From Brucella haematophila (GTDB lineage Bacteria > Pseudomonadota > Alphaproteobacteria > Rhizobiales > Rhizobiaceae), in contig NZ_VCPE01000013.1 in assembly GCF_005938105.1 (NCBI RefSeq), positions 1-64,000 on the forward strand: 64,000 nucleotides of DNA, given 5' to 3'. Positions 1 through 11,953 of this stretch are shown in pieces. Under the pieces are notes generated by a model, which saw only the letters and a program-made list of their open reading frames with translations, did no database searches and had not been told where the DNA came from. Each line of letters opens with the position of its first letter. Positions within the stretch are counted from its first letter, which is position 1. Both the position numbers and the translations under genes were made by a program.

Positions 1-104
1 CGGTTTCGATCACTTCGTGATCCAAGCCGGAGGTTTCTTTCATACAGCGTAAAACTCTTCCAATCCTCCGCCAGAGGCGAAGGTTTTCTTCTCATGAAAG
101 AAAA

Positions 105-129
105 AGGCCCGGAGAACCGGGCCTTTGAC
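105..129 (-). terminator. Rho-independent terminator of the omp gene
   Basis: Inverted repeat AAAGGCCCGG / CCGGGCCTTT around a 4-base loop. Read on the minus strand it is followed by a T-rich run. It lies about 20 bp after the omp stop. Bases 1-100 upstream in the window hold a short imperfect palindrome (GATCAC/GTGATC near 8-22) but no gene that I can support. Confidence 0.8.
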
Positions 130-149
130 GATCAGATAACAGAGGTGTC

Positions 150-986
150 TTACTTGTAGACGGGGCCATCCACAATGGTCGAAACCTGCTGCGGCGCGTA
201 AGGCGCGCTCGATCCGCCGAACATATAACGCAGGCCGACGCGGACGTCGTGGATGTCCATGCCCTTGTCGTAACCGTCGCCGAGATACTGACCGCCCTCG
301 AACATCTTGCCGCCGTTGATATGGCGATAGCGATAACCTGCATCCAGCTTGAGGTTCTGCGTCAGATCGACGGAAGCACCAGCCATGAGGGCATAGGTGA
401 AACGCCAGTTGGCCGCACCATCCACAGAACCGCCGTAACGTGCGTCCTCAATGTCGTTCCAGCGTACGCGGGTTCCACCGATACCGGCGCCGACATAAGG
501 CGTGAAGCCAGCAAAATTGCCGAGATCGACATAAGCATTGGCCAGGATGGACAGCGCCGAGAAATGGCTGCGTTCGTCGGAGGCGCAGGAAGCGTCGCCG
601 TTACAGGCCGAACCGTAGGTATGGCCCTCGAATTTCGAACGGGTCATATAGTCGACCGTCAGATCGGTACGGAAGTAATCCGTCAGCTGATAGCCGACAC
701 CGCCGCCGATCAGGAACGAACCTTTCAGATCACCTGACAGCGTGTTGCTGCCGAATGTCGAAGGACCGCATTCGCAATTGTCGATGGTTGCATAATCCGC
801 GTCCTTGAATTTCGGCTTCGAATAGCCGAGATCGCCACGCAGATACCAGCCGCCAACAGCAGGCGGCGCTACAACCACTTCTGGAACCACTGGCGGTTCA
901 ATCAGATCCGCTGCCAGTGCGCCCGTGGCCATCATGGCGACAGATGCAGCCAAGCCGCCGAAAAAAGTTTTCACAAGACCGTTCAT
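150..986 (-). CDS. Outer-membrane beta-barrel protein, Omp25/Omp31-like
   Basis: A 278-residue exported protein. The start at 986 is chosen because it opens a classic signal peptide (MNGLVK, hydrophobic stretch, cleavage after ALA around residue 26) and has GGGG just upstream; longer TTG and ATG starts only add a non-signal leader. After a proline-rich spacer come alternating strands typical of the eight-stranded porin-like Omp25/Omp31 family of Rhizobiales, and the chain ends with a barrel-type segment (VRVGLRYMFGG) followed by a tail. Four cysteines sit in predicted external loops (CEC and two in the next loop), which is unusual for this family and may form disulfides. The gene is monocistronic with its own terminator. 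An exact CtrA-type box lies about 75 bp upstream. Family assignment is good; which paralogue it is I cannot say. Confidence 0.85.
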   Translation of the reverse strand: MNGLVKTFFGGLAASVAMMATGALAADLIEPPVVPEVVVAPPAVGGWYLRGDLGYSKPKFKDADYATIDNCECGPSTFGSNTLSGDLKGSFLIGGGVGYQLTDYFRTDLTVDYMTRSKFEGHTYGSACNGDASCASDERSHFSALSILANAYVDLGNFAGFTPYVGAGIGGTRVRWNDIEDARYGGSVDGAANWRFTYALMAGASVDLTQNLKLDAGYRYRHINGGKMFEGGQYLGDGYDKGMDIHDVRVGLRYMFGGSSAPYAPQQVSTIVDGPVYK

Positions 987-1059
987 CGTCTGCCCCATAG
1001 AAATATCATAACGCCGGAGCGTTATCCTCGCTTTCAATAAGGACAATAGATTTTAAAAG

Positions 1060-1074
1060 TTAATTACAACTTAA
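1060..1074 (-). promoter_or_regulatory. CtrA-type box upstream of omp
   Basis: Exact TTAA-N7-TTAA match (spacer TTACAAC), 74 bp upstream of the omp start on the minus strand. CtrA is the cell-cycle response regulator of Alphaproteobacteria, and omp25 regulation by CtrA has been described in Brucella abortus. Seen: the motif and its position. Inferred: binding. Confidence 0.6.
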
Positions 1075-1125
1075 CCTTGTTTTTTAACGATACTTTTTAA
1101 TAAATCTTAGAGATAGCTAAAATAA

Positions 1126-1153
1126 AAATGGCGCGCCAGAGACGCGCCATTTT
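1126..1153 (-). terminator. Rho-independent terminator of glmM
   Basis: Stem AAATGGCGCG / CGCGCCATTT with a 7-base loop. On the minus strand it is followed by TTTTTATTTT. It begins about 25 bp after the glmM stop and separates glmM from the omp promoter. Confidence 0.8.
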
Positions 1154-1175
1154 AACTATTAAGGTTATTGTCAAA

Positions 1176-2528
1176 TCACGCGGCGTTACCCACCGACGAA
1201 ATAACATCAACGATATCATTAACCACCTTTTCAACCAGAACGCGATCATCGCCTTCCGCCATTACGCGGATGAGCGGCTCGGTTCCCGAAGGGCGGATCA
1301 CGAGGCGACCTTGCACGCCAAGGCGCTCACGCGCTTCATCGATGGCATGCTTTACATTCTTGTTTTCCAACGGTTTGCCGCCAGTGGTACGCACATTCTT
1401 GAGCAATTGCGGCACCGGCTCGAACTTGCGGCAAATGTCGCTGAGCGGCTTTTGGGCTTCCTGCATGACAGCAAGAATCTGCAAGGCAGAAATCAGGCCG
1501 TCGCCCGTCGTCGCGAAATCCGACAGAACGATATGGCCAGACTGTTCGCCACCCACATTGAAGCCGTGTTCGCGCATATGCTCGACGACATAGCGGTCGC
1601 CAACCTTGGTGCGGGCAAGCGTCAGGTTGTGATCAGTCAGAAAGCGCTCCAGTCCGAGATTGGACATGATGGTCGCAACAATGCCGCCACCGGTCAGGCG
1701 GTCGGTATTGGCCCATGATTCGGCAATCACTGCCATCAGCTGGTCACCGTCGATCACCGATCCGGTTTCATCGACCAGAAGCACGCGATCCGCGTCGCCA
1801 TCAAGCGCAATGCCGACATCGGCGCGCAGCTCCTGAACCTTCTTCATCAGGCCAATCGGATGCGTCGAACCGCAATCCTCATTGATGTTGATGCCGTTCG
1901 GCTCGTTGTTGATGGTGATGACTTCAGCGCCAAGCTCCCAGAGCGCCGCGGGAGCAACCTTATAGCCCGCGCCATTGGCGCAATCGATCACCACACGCAG
2001 GCCATTGAGCGCGATATTGCGCGGCATGGTGCGCTTGGCAAACTCGATATAGCGGTAAATGTCGCCGTCAACGCGCTTGGCCTTGCCGATGGCGCCATGG
2101 CTTGCCAGCAGGGACGACAGATCGCCCTCAATCAGCTTTTCAATCTGGATTTCGATCTCGTCAGACAGCTTGAAGCCATCAGGGCCGAACAGCTTAATCC
2201 CGTTGTCGTAATACGGATTGTGCGAAGCCGAAATCATCACGCCGATATCGGCACGCAGCGAGCGGCAGAGCATGGCCACAGCGGGCGTCGGAATCGGTCC
2301 GAGCAGGAACACGTCCATGCCCGCCGCTGTAAAACCGGCAACCAGCGCGTTTTCCAGCATATAGCCTGAACGGCGCGTATCCTTGCCGATCACCACCCGC
2401 GAAACCTGACCCGAACGACGGAAAATATGCCCCACCGCCATGCCAACTTTCATGGCAATATCCGGCGTCATGGGGAAGCTGTTCGCCTGTCCGCGAATGC
2501 CATCAGTTCCGAAGTATTTCCGTGTCAT
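1176..2528 (-). CDS. glmM: Phosphoglucosamine mutase
   Basis: Converts glucosamine-6-phosphate to glucosamine-1-phosphate on the way to UDP-GlcNAc, so it feeds peptidoglycan and lipid A synthesis in the cytoplasm. The 450-residue length is normal. Visible motifs are the N-terminal YFGTDGIRG, the phosphoserine loop SASHNP with the catalytic serine at residue 102, the metal-binding DGDADR near residue 243, and the C-terminal phosphate-binding [12 protein letters not shown]. The start at 2528 has AAGG eight bases upstream and gives the family N terminus MTRKYFG. It is the last gene of the minus-strand series tolQ...ftsH-glmM and has its own 3' terminator. Confidence 0.97.
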   Translation of the reverse strand: MTRKYFGTDGIRGQANSFPMTPDIAMKVGMAVGHIFRRSGQVSRVVIGKDTRRSGYMLENALVAGFTAAGMDVFLLGPIPTPAVAMLCRSLRADIGVMISASHNPYYDNGIKLFGPDGFKLSDEIEIQIEKLIEGDLSSLLASHGAIGKAKRVDGDIYRYIEFAKRTMPRNIALNGLRVVIDCANGAGYKVAPAALWELGAEVITINNEPNGININEDCGSTHPIGLMKKVQELRADVGIALDGDADRVLLVDETGSVIDGDQLMAVIAESWANTDRLTGGGIVATIMSNLGLERFLTDHNLTLARTKVGDRYVVEHMREHGFNVGGEQSGHIVLSDFATTGDGLISALQILAVMQEAQKPLSDICRKFEPVPQLLKNVRTTGGKPLENKNVKHAIDEARERLGVQGRLVIRPSGTEPLIRVMAEGDDRVLVEKVVNDIVDVISSVGNAA

Positions 2529-2849
2529 ATGTTTAGCCTTGCGTTGAGCCACGTCGCCATCCCGGTGCCGTCGATATATGCCGCTCATTTCAACCAGAGC
2601 GCAAGAGTCGCGCAGGCCCGCAACTTTGACAGCGAATTTCGAGTGTTAATATCCTAAAATGCCTGTTCTATGCAATTTCGTCTTTGGCAGGGTCCAAAGC
2701 GATCCCGGCTTCTAAAGTTGTATCCTTCAAAAGATCATGCGCCGAAATCGTTAACCGAGCCTTTGCGGCGGTATGAAGCTATGCCGAGACATAGGCAAAA
2801 AGAAAGCCGGGCGAAACCCGGCTTTCGTCGTCTGTTTGGAATGAGCGGC
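2529..2849. other. Intergenic region between ftsH and glmM
   Basis: About 320 bp with no credible gene. It holds the ftsH terminator at one end and presumably the glmM promoter at the other. I see no repeat or further structured element here. Confidence 0.5.
2800..2826 (-). terminator. Rho-independent terminator of ftsH
   Basis: Stem AAAGCCGGG / CCCGGCTTT with a 5-base loop, followed on the minus strand by CTTTTTG. It starts about 25 bp after the ftsH stop. Confidence 0.8.
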
Positions 2850-4781
<1,932 letters not shown>

Positions 4782-4916
4782 ATCGGGTCCAATCGATACC
4801 ACGGCCATTCCGCAACCGCGGAACGATGTTTCGATCTAACATAGGATCGAAGGAAGGCGTTGCCAAGGCGCGTAACACGCCGCATGGGAGATTCTTCCTA
4901 CTCTGGTTTATAAAAA

Positions 4917-6329
4917 TTAGGAGTTTGGTGAAGATTGGCGACCAATTCGCTTCTCGATCGCCTCGGCCAGAGCGAAATCATATCCCGGCAGAACATGGTC
5001 AAACAGCGCGAAATGCCGCTCCATGCGGATATGCGCCGGGAAATTCTCTCCGGCAAGGAACGGCAAAGAGACAATCTTTCCATCCGAATAGATTGCGGGC
5101 AGCACCAGAAGCGCTTCGCGCCAGCGCGCATTTGTTTCAGAAGCATTTTCTGGAAGAGACGCGGGAGAATCGGCCAGAAAGTCAATCAATGCCTGTCGTC
5201 CCGGCGCGGCGATTTCAAAATCGCACTCGCCTGAATTGTAAAAGCGAAAGCGCCCATCCCAGATACAGCTGCCGCCAGCAGGCAATAGCGCGGACGGCAA
5301 ATTGCGTCGCTCCCGCCGGAAGCGATGCGGCAGCCCCTTCGCGCCGCGCTCGATCAGCGCGCCGAAAATGGTCAATCTTTCGTGTCTTTGGCTTTCGTGT
5401 TTCTGGCTTTCGTGTTCTGCCTCGCCCGACAGAATGCGCTCGATGCGCAAACGCTCGGCATCGCCCGGCAGGAATCGACGCCCGCCAGCCAGCGAGGCAA
5501 CAAGGCCGGAAAAAAGCCGCCGAACTGTTTCCGGTAAAGCGGCATAAATGGCCGGATCGATTTCCATCCGGTCGCAATCATCAACCTGCAGACTTGCAGG
5601 ATCAGCCAGTGCCGCAACGAGAGCAGCATTATCGCGCTTGCGTGCCGCGCTCGCCAGAGCCACCTGCGCCAGAACGATCTGCGGATCGGCATCGGCAGCA
5701 GCGCCTTGCCGGACACGCGGGCGTTCATAGTCGGTATTGGTGTTGCTCGGATCGTCAACCCAGCGAATATCTTTCGCTGTCAGCTCATCCCGCAGGGCCT
5801 GCCGGGAAACCGAAAGCAGCGGGCGGATCAGCTGCACTGACCCTTCCAGCCATGACTGGGGCGCCATGGCGGCAAGCCCCCTCGCCTCAGCGTGGTGGCT
5901 GCGCTCCTTGCGCATCAGGAAAGTCTCGATCTGGTCATCCTGCGTGTGGCCGGTCACGATCACGCTGGCATCCGCTTCATGCGCAGCCTGAACCAGAAGC
6001 CGGTAGCGTGCGCTACGCGCCGCTGCGGCCAGCCCCTGTGACGGCTTGGGATCGTCCCATGCCAGAATGCGGTGCGCAATACCGTGCTCACGGCACAGCG
6101 CGCCAACATTTTCAGCCTCCTCGGCTGATTCGGCACGCAAGCGATGATCGATGGTCACTGCGAGAAGTGCAGGACGAGGATCGAGCGTCGCCAAATGATC
6201 CTTGAGCAGGAAGAGCATTGCCAGCGAATCGCTGCCGCCGGAAACGGCCGCAATGACAGCCTTTGCTTGATCCAGTTGAAAAGGTTTAAAAATATCAGCC
6301 GGGGAAAGCCCCACGAAATAACTCCGCAA
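4917..6329 (-). CDS. tilS: tRNA(Ile)-lysidine synthase
   Basis: Modifies cytidine 34 of tRNA-Ile(CAU) to lysidine so that AUA codons are read as isoleucine; an essential ATP-dependent enzyme. The PP-loop SGGSDS is at about residues 30-35. The N-terminal half ([31 protein letters not shown]) is typical of TilS; the C-terminal half is poorly conserved, as usual. The frame opens directly after the cpoB stop with a TTG codon at 6329; a GTG at 6314 is an alternative start. The tight spacing suggests translational coupling to cpoB. Identity is certain, the exact start is not. Confidence 0.92.
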   Translation of the reverse strand: MRSYFVGLSPADIFKPFQLDQAKAVIAAVSGGSDSLAMLFLLKDHLATLDPRPALLAVTIDHRLRAESAEEAENVGALCREHGIAHRILAWDDPKPSQGLAAAARSARYRLLVQAAHEADASVIVTGHTQDDQIETFLMRKERSHHAEARGLAAMAPQSWLEGSVQLIRPLLSVSRQALRDELTAKDIRWVDDPSNTNTDYERPRVRQGAAADADPQIVLAQVALASAARKRDNAALVAALADPASLQVDDCDRMEIDPAIYAALPETVRRLFSGLVASLAGGRRFLPGDAERLRIERILSGEAEHESQKHESQRHERLTIFGALIERGAKGLPHRFRRERRNLPSALLPAGGSCIWDGRFRFYNSGECDFEIAAPGRQALIDFLADSPASLPENASETNARWREALLVLPAIYSDGKIVSLPFLAGENFPAHIRMERHFALFDHVLPGYDFALAEAIEKRIGRQSSPNS

Positions 6330-7874
6330 TCAGCACTTTACACGTGTACGTTCTTCGGCAACGCGCTTCAGAATGGCGGGAGCCGCTTTGGGATAACGTT
6401 GCGGGATCTGCTCGAAAGTCGCACAGGCAACGTCGTGATTGTCCATCTTCTCAAGCGTCATGCCGAGCTTGAACATGTTTTCCGGCGCACGGCGGGAATC
6501 GGGATAGTCGCGCTGCGTGTCGATGAACACGGTTGCAGCTTCCGGATAACGTGCCTGACCGTAAAGCGATTCTCCCAGCCAGAAGCGGGCTTCCGCAGTC
6601 TGCGGATCAGCCGGATACCGCTTCACATGCTGGCGGAAACCGGATTCGGCTGCCTTGTAGTCGCCCGACATCAGATACTGATACGACGCCTGATAGAGCG
6701 TGTTCGGATTATCGCCCGATGGCAGCGAGGCAACAGCCGTGCCGTTCTGCGCATTGCCCTGTCCAGTGGAACCTTGACCGCCGGGCAAGCCACCCTGTTC
6801 GACCGGACGCGGAGCGGCATTGAGCGAATCGCCGATTACATTGCCACTGGAATCAAACCGGATGGAGCCCAGCGTCTGCGGCGGCTCGCCGCGCTGCGGT
6901 CCGCCCTGCGTCGGGGCGCCCGGGCCAGTCGTACCAGTGGCAAGAGAATCGGCGCCAATTGCGCCCGATTGTGCAGTTTGCGGTGCTTCCTGTGCCGGCG
7001 TCCTGTCCGAGATGGAACCGTCCTGACCAGCATCTGCGGAAACCCCGGCATCGGGATTTCCGGCGGTACCGCCATCATAGGTGTTCTGGCCCATATTGCC
7101 GGATGAACCGGCGCTGGCGAGAGCGCTACCATCGCCCGCACCACCGCCATTGCCGGGCCTGTCACCCGTGTCCGCGCGCTTGCCGGTTTCCAGGAACTGG
7201 AAGCGCTGCTCATATTCTTCCTGCATTTTCTGCATCTGATCCTGCATTTCGAGGATCTGGAAGTTCATGGCCTCGGCACGCATGCCGAGCGTATCGGCCA
7301 TGCTGGCAGGATCGCCCGCGCCCTGTGCGCAAAGATCAGCCCCCGGAGCCGGGGCAGCAGCAGGCTGGCCAGCCTTGTTTGCAGCCGGTGACGCGACGCC
7401 ATTCTTCTTTTCGAGTTCCTCGAAGCGGAATTCGTTGTCTTCCTGCGATTTTTGCAGCTGATTGTCGGTGAATGCGATCTGGGCGTCCACATCCTCGATC
7501 TTGCCGGTCAGGTTGCGCACCAGCTCCTGGATCATGCCGGGGCTCTGGTAGCCGCCGTTCTGCGCCGAAGCACCACCGCCACGCATGGCATCGTCGAGAA
7601 TTGCGGTCGAACCGACGCTGACGCGATTCTGGCCGCCGCCCTTACCCTTTTCGAGGGCCTGAAAACGGGCTTCATTATCGCGATGGATTTTCACCATCTT
7701 GTCGCGGAGCTGCAAGATCTTGCTGTAAGACTGCGCGTTCTGACGTGCGAGATTGCACACCTGCTGCGAATACTGGTTTGCACCCGGATCGCCAGTCTGC
7801 GCCAAAACCGGAGCACTCGCCAAAAGCGGCAGCATGGCAATCGCCAGTGTCACTTTCCTCATTGTTGTCCTCAT
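6330..7874 (-). CDS. cpoB: Tol-Pal system TPR protein CpoB (YbgF)
   Basis: Periplasmic protein that in other Gram-negatives links the Tol-Pal machine to peptidoglycan synthesis at the septum. About 514 residues: signal peptide ending ASAPVLAQ, several short coiled-coil blocks each ending in a phenylalanine-containing RFQALE/RFEELE/RFQFLE motif, a long disordered Gly/Ser/Gln-rich linker (about residues 225-370), and C-terminal TPR-like repeats (YQYLMSGDYKAAESGF, ARFWLGESLYGQ). The three separate coiled-coil blocks and the long linker make it much longer than the E. coli protein (about 260 residues). ATG at 7874 or 7862 are both possible; the second has GAGG six bases upstream. Directly followed by tilS. 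Confidence 0.92.
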   Translation of the reverse strand: MRTTMRKVTLAIAMLPLLASAPVLAQTGDPGANQYSQQVCNLARQNAQSYSKILQLRDKMVKIHRDNEARFQALEKGKGGGQNRVSVGSTAILDDAMRGGGASAQNGGYQSPGMIQELVRNLTGKIEDVDAQIAFTDNQLQKSQEDNEFRFEELEKKNGVASPAANKAGQPAAAPAPGADLCAQGAGDPASMADTLGMRAEAMNFQILEMQDQMQKMQEEYEQRFQFLETGKRADTGDRPGNGGGAGDGSALASAGSSGNMGQNTYDGGTAGNPDAGVSADAGQDGSISDRTPAQEAPQTAQSGAIGADSLATGTTGPGAPTQGGPQRGEPPQTLGSIRFDSSGNVIGDSLNAAPRPVEQGGLPGGQGSTGQGNAQNGTAVASLPSGDNPNTLYQASYQYLMSGDYKAAESGFRQHVKRYPADPQTAEARFWLGESLYGQARYPEAATVFIDTQRDYPDSRRAPENMFKLGMTLEKMDNHDVACATFEQIPQRYPKAAPAILKRVAEERTRVKC

Positions 7875-8084
7875 TCCCTATTGCCCCTGCGAGTTTACAA
7901 TGAACAGGATGATCGAGTGCCGCGCCTGAATGCTTGCTGAACATGCCATACCGCACGGCCAGTTCCGCTTTTAGAGCAAATCCGTGAAAAGCAAAGATGC
8001 TTTCCCTTAATCGCTCCCACTATGACAGGGGCGACTTCGGCCAAAGTTTGTCGAAATGCCTGATCAACAGACATGAAAATGAAA

Positions 8085-8108
8085 AAAGCGGCCCGAAGGC
8101 CGCTTTTC
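8085..8108 (-). terminator. Rho-independent terminator of pal
   Basis: Stem AAAAGCGGCC / GGCCGCTTTT with a CGAA loop, T-tract on both strands, so possibly bidirectional. About 45 bp after the pal stop. It separates pal from cpoB, so cpoB probably has its own promoter in the roughly 200 bp that remain. Confidence 0.8.
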
Positions 8109-8150
8109 CTGCAACGCTGTTGTGCGTTTGCAAATACAAATAGCCAGCTA

Positions 8151-8660
8151 TTAGCTGCCTGCGCCGTTGAGAACGGTGACTGCGCGGCGGTTCTGCGACC
8201 AGCACGAGTCGGCATCGCAAACGGCGACCGGACGTTCGTTACCATACGAGATGGTGCGCATACGGTTGGTCGGCACGCCACGCGAAGCGAGGAAGTCGCG
8301 GGTGGCGGCAGCGCGACGCTGGCCGAGAGCGAGGTTGTATTCACGGGTACCACGTTCGTCAGCATGACCTTCGACGGTGATCGAATACTGCGGGTAACGC
8401 TGCAGCCACTGGGCCTGCTTCGAAAGCGTCTGCTGTGCGTCTCCGCGGATCAGCGACGAGTCGAGATCGAAGAAGATGCGGTCGCCGACATTGACCGTGA
8501 AGTCCTGCGCCGAGCCGGGCGTTGCCGCGCCTGCACCGCCGAGGCCGAGATCACCGGCATTGTTCGGGAGATTCTTCTTGGATGCGCAACCGGCGACGGC
8601 GAGCGACATGAAAAGGGCAATAGCGATCGGGCTACGTGCAATCGACTGGATGCGGCGCAT
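8151..8660 (-). CDS. pal: Peptidoglycan-associated lipoprotein Pal
   Basis: Outer-membrane lipoprotein that binds peptidoglycan and TolB and keeps the envelope together during constriction. 169 residues from the start MRRIQSIARS, which has AAGGAG nine bases upstream and gives a lipoprotein signal with lipobox AVAGC (cysteine 25). The C-terminal OmpA-like domain has the expected VEGHADERG and LGQRRAAATRDFL, which carry the Asp and Arg that hold diaminopimelate. It stands alone between two terminators, with two near-consensus CtrA boxes in its promoter region. Confidence 0.97.
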   Translation of the reverse strand: MRRIQSIARSPIAIALFMSLAVAGCASKKNLPNNAGDLGLGGAGAATPGSAQDFTVNVGDRIFFDLDSSLIRGDAQQTLSKQAQWLQRYPQYSITVEGHADERGTREYNLALGQRRAAATRDFLASRGVPTNRMRTISYGNERPVAVCDADSCWSQNRRAVTVLNGAGS

Positions 8661-8977
8661 GGGCCGAGGCTCCTTAAGATTTGATGTTCCTGCGTAACCA
8701 ACCAATAATCATATCGAGGTTAATGCAGGCTCAAGAAGTATGGTTAATATTGTCTTGAGACCAAATGCAACCGGCGTTTTCCGGCTGCCATTCTGTTTTT
8801 AGGCCTTGATGGCAAAATGCGGCAGAAACACGGCTATAGAGGTCGATTGTGGCAATCACCGTAAAGACAGGCCAAAAACATCGCATATCACGCTCTAAAC
8901 CGCTGCCAACAGGCATGAAAAAGGCGCGGAACCAAAATCCCGCGCCTTAATCTTTATTTGATTCTCCGAACCTCAGC
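8661..8977. other. pal promoter region and tolB 3' region
   Basis: About 317 bp without a gene. It holds the tolB terminator (8916-8950) and the pal promoter. Two matches with a single mismatch to TTAA-N7-TTAA, at 8720-8734 (second half TCAA) and 8744-8758 (second half TTGA), lie 60-100 bp upstream of the pal start; such one-off matches are common by chance. Confidence 0.4.
8916..8950 (-). terminator. Rho-independent terminator of tolQRAB
   Basis: Stem AAGGCGCGG / CCGCGCCTT with a loop of about ten bases, followed by a T-rich run on the minus strand. It ends the tolQRAB transcript before pal. Confidence 0.75.
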
Positions 8978-10309
8978 CTATTCGAGCAGCGGCGACCAGG
9001 CCGGATCGGATGCGAAATTCGGCGTCTGGATCTGGCGTTCGTTACGGCCCGTCAGGTCGATGGTGAACAGCTTCGGACCACCTGCGCCTGCCGCCTTGCG
9101 GAAGAACATCAGCACGCGGCCATTCGGAGCCCAGGTCGGACCTTCATTGTGAAAGCCCGATGTCAGAAGGCGTTCGCCCGAGCCGTCGGTCTTCATCACG
9201 CCAATCGAGAACTGGCCCTGCGACTGCTTGGTGAAGGCGATGAGATCGCCACGTGGAGACCAGACCGGCGTCGAGTAGCTGCCGTCGCCCATCGACAGGC
9301 GGCGAGGATTGGAACCATCAGCACCGGCGATATAGAGCTGCGGGCGACCGCCGCGGTCAGACGAGAACACAATCTGCGAACCATCCGGCGAATAGGATGC
9401 GCTGGTGTCGATAGCCTGGCTGTTGGTCAGGCGGGTCGTGGTGCGCGAACGCAGATCCATCGCATAGACATTGGCGCTGCCGTCGTCCTGAAGCAGGCTC
9501 ATGACAACCTTCTGCCCGTCCGGCGAGAAGCGCGGCGCGATGGACATGCCGGGGAAGTTGCCGACCAGTTCACGCTGGCCCGTTTCGAGCTGCAGCAGGT
9601 AAACCTTCGGCTGGCCGCCGGCAAACGACATATAGGTCACTTCCTGGCGGTTTGGCGAGAAGCGCGGGGTCAGGGCAATATCGCGACCGTCCGACAGATA
9701 ACGGACATTCGCGCCGTCCTGATCCATGATCGCGAGGCGCTTGATGCGCTTCTGGGCCGGGCCGGATTCATCGACGAAAACCACGCGGGTATCGAAGTAA
9801 CCCTTTTCACCGGTCAGGCGCTCATAGATGGCGTCAGCGATGATATGGGCAACGCGACGCCAGTTATCCGGCGAGGTGAAGAACTGCTGGCCGATCATCT
9901 GCTGACCGCCAAACGTGTCCCAGAGGCGGAACTCCGCCTTCAGCCTGCCGTCCGGCTGCTTGGTGATGCGGCCGGTGACCAGAGCCTGTGCATTGATGAC
10001 CTTCCAGTCCTCGAAGCGCGGAGCGGCATCGGGATTGGAAATCTTTTCAATGAAGGCGCCCTTGTCGATCGGCGCAAACAGGCCAGACCGCTCAAGATCG
10101 GCAGCAATGACCGACGTGATGTTCGGACCAAGCTGGTCTGCGGACAGGAAATCCGTGATGGCGATCGGCAGAGGCTCGACCACGCCCTTGTTGATGTTGA
10201 TTTCCACCACGGCGCGTGCAGGCATGGTGCAGACAAGACTTGCGGCAATCATGCAGGCGAAAGCCGAGAGGACTGTCCGGATCTTTGTTTTCATGATGCC
10301 GGTTTTCAT
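8978..10309 (-). CDS. tolB: Tol-Pal system beta-propeller protein TolB
   Basis: Periplasmic propeller that binds Pal and is released by TolA. 443 residues (or 438 from the ATG at 10294). Signal peptide ending PARA, N-terminal D1 domain of about 130 residues, then repeated WD-like propeller blades with the TolB signatures [52 protein letters not shown] and [12 protein letters not shown]. The TolA box residues near the mature N terminus (VEININKGV) are present. It follows tolA by 70 bp and precedes a terminator. Confidence 0.97.
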   Translation of the reverse strand: MKTGIMKTKIRTVLSAFACMIAASLVCTMPARAVVEININKGVVEPLPIAITDFLSADQLGPNITSVIAADLERSGLFAPIDKGAFIEKISNPDAAPRFEDWKVINAQALVTGRITKQPDGRLKAEFRLWDTFGGQQMIGQQFFTSPDNWRRVAHIIADAIYERLTGEKGYFDTRVVFVDESGPAQKRIKRLAIMDQDGANVRYLSDGRDIALTPRFSPNRQEVTYMSFAGGQPKVYLLQLETGQRELVGNFPGMSIAPRFSPDGQKVVMSLLQDDGSANVYAMDLRSRTTTRLTNSQAIDTSASYSPDGSQIVFSSDRGGRPQLYIAGADGSNPRRLSMGDGSYSTPVWSPRGDLIAFTKQSQGQFSIGVMKTDGSGERLLTSGFHNEGPTWAPNGRVLMFFRKAAGAGGPKLFTIDLTGRNERQIQTPNFASDPAWSPLLE

Positions 10310-10379
10310 ATCTTCTGGGACCTCTTTTGTCCTTTGCCCATAGTGGGCTTCATTTGGTCTGGTGATCGGGAAACCCCGA

Positions 10380-11450
10380 TCAGAACATTTCGCTCGGGTC
10401 GAAGTTGACGATCACTTCCGACCATGAATCATATTTGTCGACTGGCAGATTGTACGGGGCGCAGCGTGCGACCGCGCGCTTGGCGCTTTCAGCCGCTGCA
10501 CGACCAACACCATCGCCGCCACCGCCGGATGTCACTTCCGGAACGCCCTGGATGGAGCCGTCCTGGTTCAGTTTCATCTTCACTGTCACAACCAACCCCG
10601 GCGCATCGGCCACACCGGCAGGCACGTTCCAGCACTTGGAAATCGCACCGCGCAACGCATCCATTTCACTCTGGCTCAGCTTGGAGCCACCAGTATTCTT
10701 CTTGCCGCCCAGCGATGCCTGATCGGTCGAGCGCTTTGCGCCGCCACCGGAAGCCTTCTGCTTGTTGAGCAGCGCCGACACTTCATCGGCAATCGCATCA
10801 TTTTTCGACTGCGACGTCTGCGATGCGGACTGCGTCGGCTTCTTTTCTTCCGTCGGTTTGCGGTCCGGCGTCTTGGCGGTCTGCGCCTGCGGCGGCTTCG
10901 GCTTGGTCTGCGGAGCGGGAACATTGTCCGGCAGCTTCGGCGTATTCGCATCCGGCGTTTCGGCCTGCTTCTCGATGGCTTCGGCCACCGGGTCAGGCTT
11001 CACTTCCTGCTTCGGCTCAGGCTTGGCCTGCATTTCGGTCGCGGGAACCGGCGTCGGCTTTTCTTCCGGCTTCGGTTCGGGCTTGGGCTCAGGCTTCGGT
11101 TCCGGCTTCTTCACCGGTTCCGGCTGGGCCTTTGGCTCTTCCGCCGCCTCAATTGGCTTTGCCTTGGTGTCAGGCTTCGGTGGGGTCGTGGTATCGACCT
11201 CCTGATCACCGACATTCTGGGCATTGGGAACGGTTTGCGGCTTGGTGGTCGGAATCGGCGCAGACTTCTCCTTCATAGGAGCCGTCTTTTCGCCTTGCTG
11301 AATTTGCGTGATGGATTCAATCGGCACGATGTCGACCGGGAACGATTCCGAATCCTGCACGTCGAATGCCTTCGGCGAGGAAAAGGAAAAGAGCCCCAGC
11401 GCAATGACGATGGTATGGAGCGCTACAGAAGATGTCAGGCCAGCCTTCAT
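10380..11450 (-). CDS. tolA: Tol-Pal energy-transducing protein TolA
   Basis: Spans the periplasm from the TolQ/TolR proton channel to TolB-Pal. 356 residues: one N-terminal TM helix (about 5-22), a long extended middle region (about 60-230) made of K/P/E/T-rich low complexity with tandem KPEP units (about residues 113-135), and a C-terminal globular domain (about 260-356) with a single pair of cysteines ([10 protein letters not shown] and ARCAPY) as in TolA domain III. The middle is proline-rich, not the Ala/Lys helix of E. coli. Starts 7 bp after tolR. Confidence 0.93.
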   Translation of the reverse strand: MKAGLTSSVALHTIVIALGLFSFSSPKAFDVQDSESFPVDIVPIESITQIQQGEKTAPMKEKSAPIPTTKPQTVPNAQNVGDQEVDTTTPPKPDTKAKPIEAAEEPKAQPEPVKKPEPKPEPKPEPKPEEKPTPVPATEMQAKPEPKQEVKPDPVAEAIEKQAETPDANTPKLPDNVPAPQTKPKPPQAQTAKTPDRKPTEEKKPTQSASQTSQSKNDAIADEVSALLNKQKASGGGAKRSTDQASLGGKKNTGGSKLSQSEMDALRGAISKCWNVPAGVADAPGLVVTVKMKLNQDGSIQGVPEVTSGGGGDGVGRAAAESAKRAVARCAPYNLPVDKYDSWSEVIVNFDPSEMF

Positions 11451-11457
11451 GATGGCG

Positions 11458-11907
11458 TCAGCTATCCTGCTCCTGGAGGGTCACAAGGCCGATATTCTTG
11501 AAACCGGCGGCGGAAATGCGGGCCATGACCTTCATGACGGTGCCGTAATCGGCAGCCTTGTCACCGCGCACGAAAATGCGCTCCTCATAGCCCGTCTTGG
11601 AAATGGCCTGAAGCTTCGGCACGACTTCTTCGATCGGAATTTCGGTTTCCTGCAGATAGATCTTGCCATCATTGCTGACCGAAACCGTGATCGGCTGCGT
11701 ATCGGCGTTCATCGCCTTGGCCTGCGTATCCGGCAGATCAATCGGCACGCCAACCGTCAGCAGCGGCGCAGAGACCATGAAGATGATGAGCAGCACCAGC
11801 ATCACGTCGACGAACGGCGTAACGTTGATTTCACTCATCAATGCCTTCTTGCGACCACGCCTGCGGCGTCCGCCCGACTGCATTCCATTTCCTACCGACA
11901 TGCCCAT
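11458..11907 (-). CDS. tolR: Tol-Pal proton-channel protein TolR
   Basis: Inner-membrane partner of TolQ, homologous to ExbD/MotB. 149 residues: basic N terminus (RRRRGRKKALMSEINV), TM helix about 30-51 with the proton-path aspartate in PFVDVMLVLLIIFM, then a periplasmic domain. Sits between tolQ and tolA with short spacers, in the order tolQ-tolR-tolA-tolB. Confidence 0.97.
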   Translation of the reverse strand: MGMSVGNGMQSGGRRRRGRKKALMSEINVTPFVDVMLVLLIIFMVSAPLLTVGVPIDLPDTQAKAMNADTQPITVSVSNDGKIYLQETEIPIEEVVPKLQAISKTGYEERIFVRGDKAADYGTVMKVMARISAAGFKNIGLVTLQEQDS

Positions 11908-11953
11908 TGCAAGATTCCCGAAAGCTCGATTTGCCGTATTCGCTGGAAGGCGC

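Noticed and set aside
1-100. Possible tRNA or end of an upstream gene at the left edge
   Set aside because: Only a short palindrome; no cloverleaf and no in-frame conserved coding.
10980-11180. Short tandem direct repeats in tolA, possibly a CRISPR-like array
   Set aside because: They are KPEP codon repeats within the TolA proline-rich linker; no spacers.
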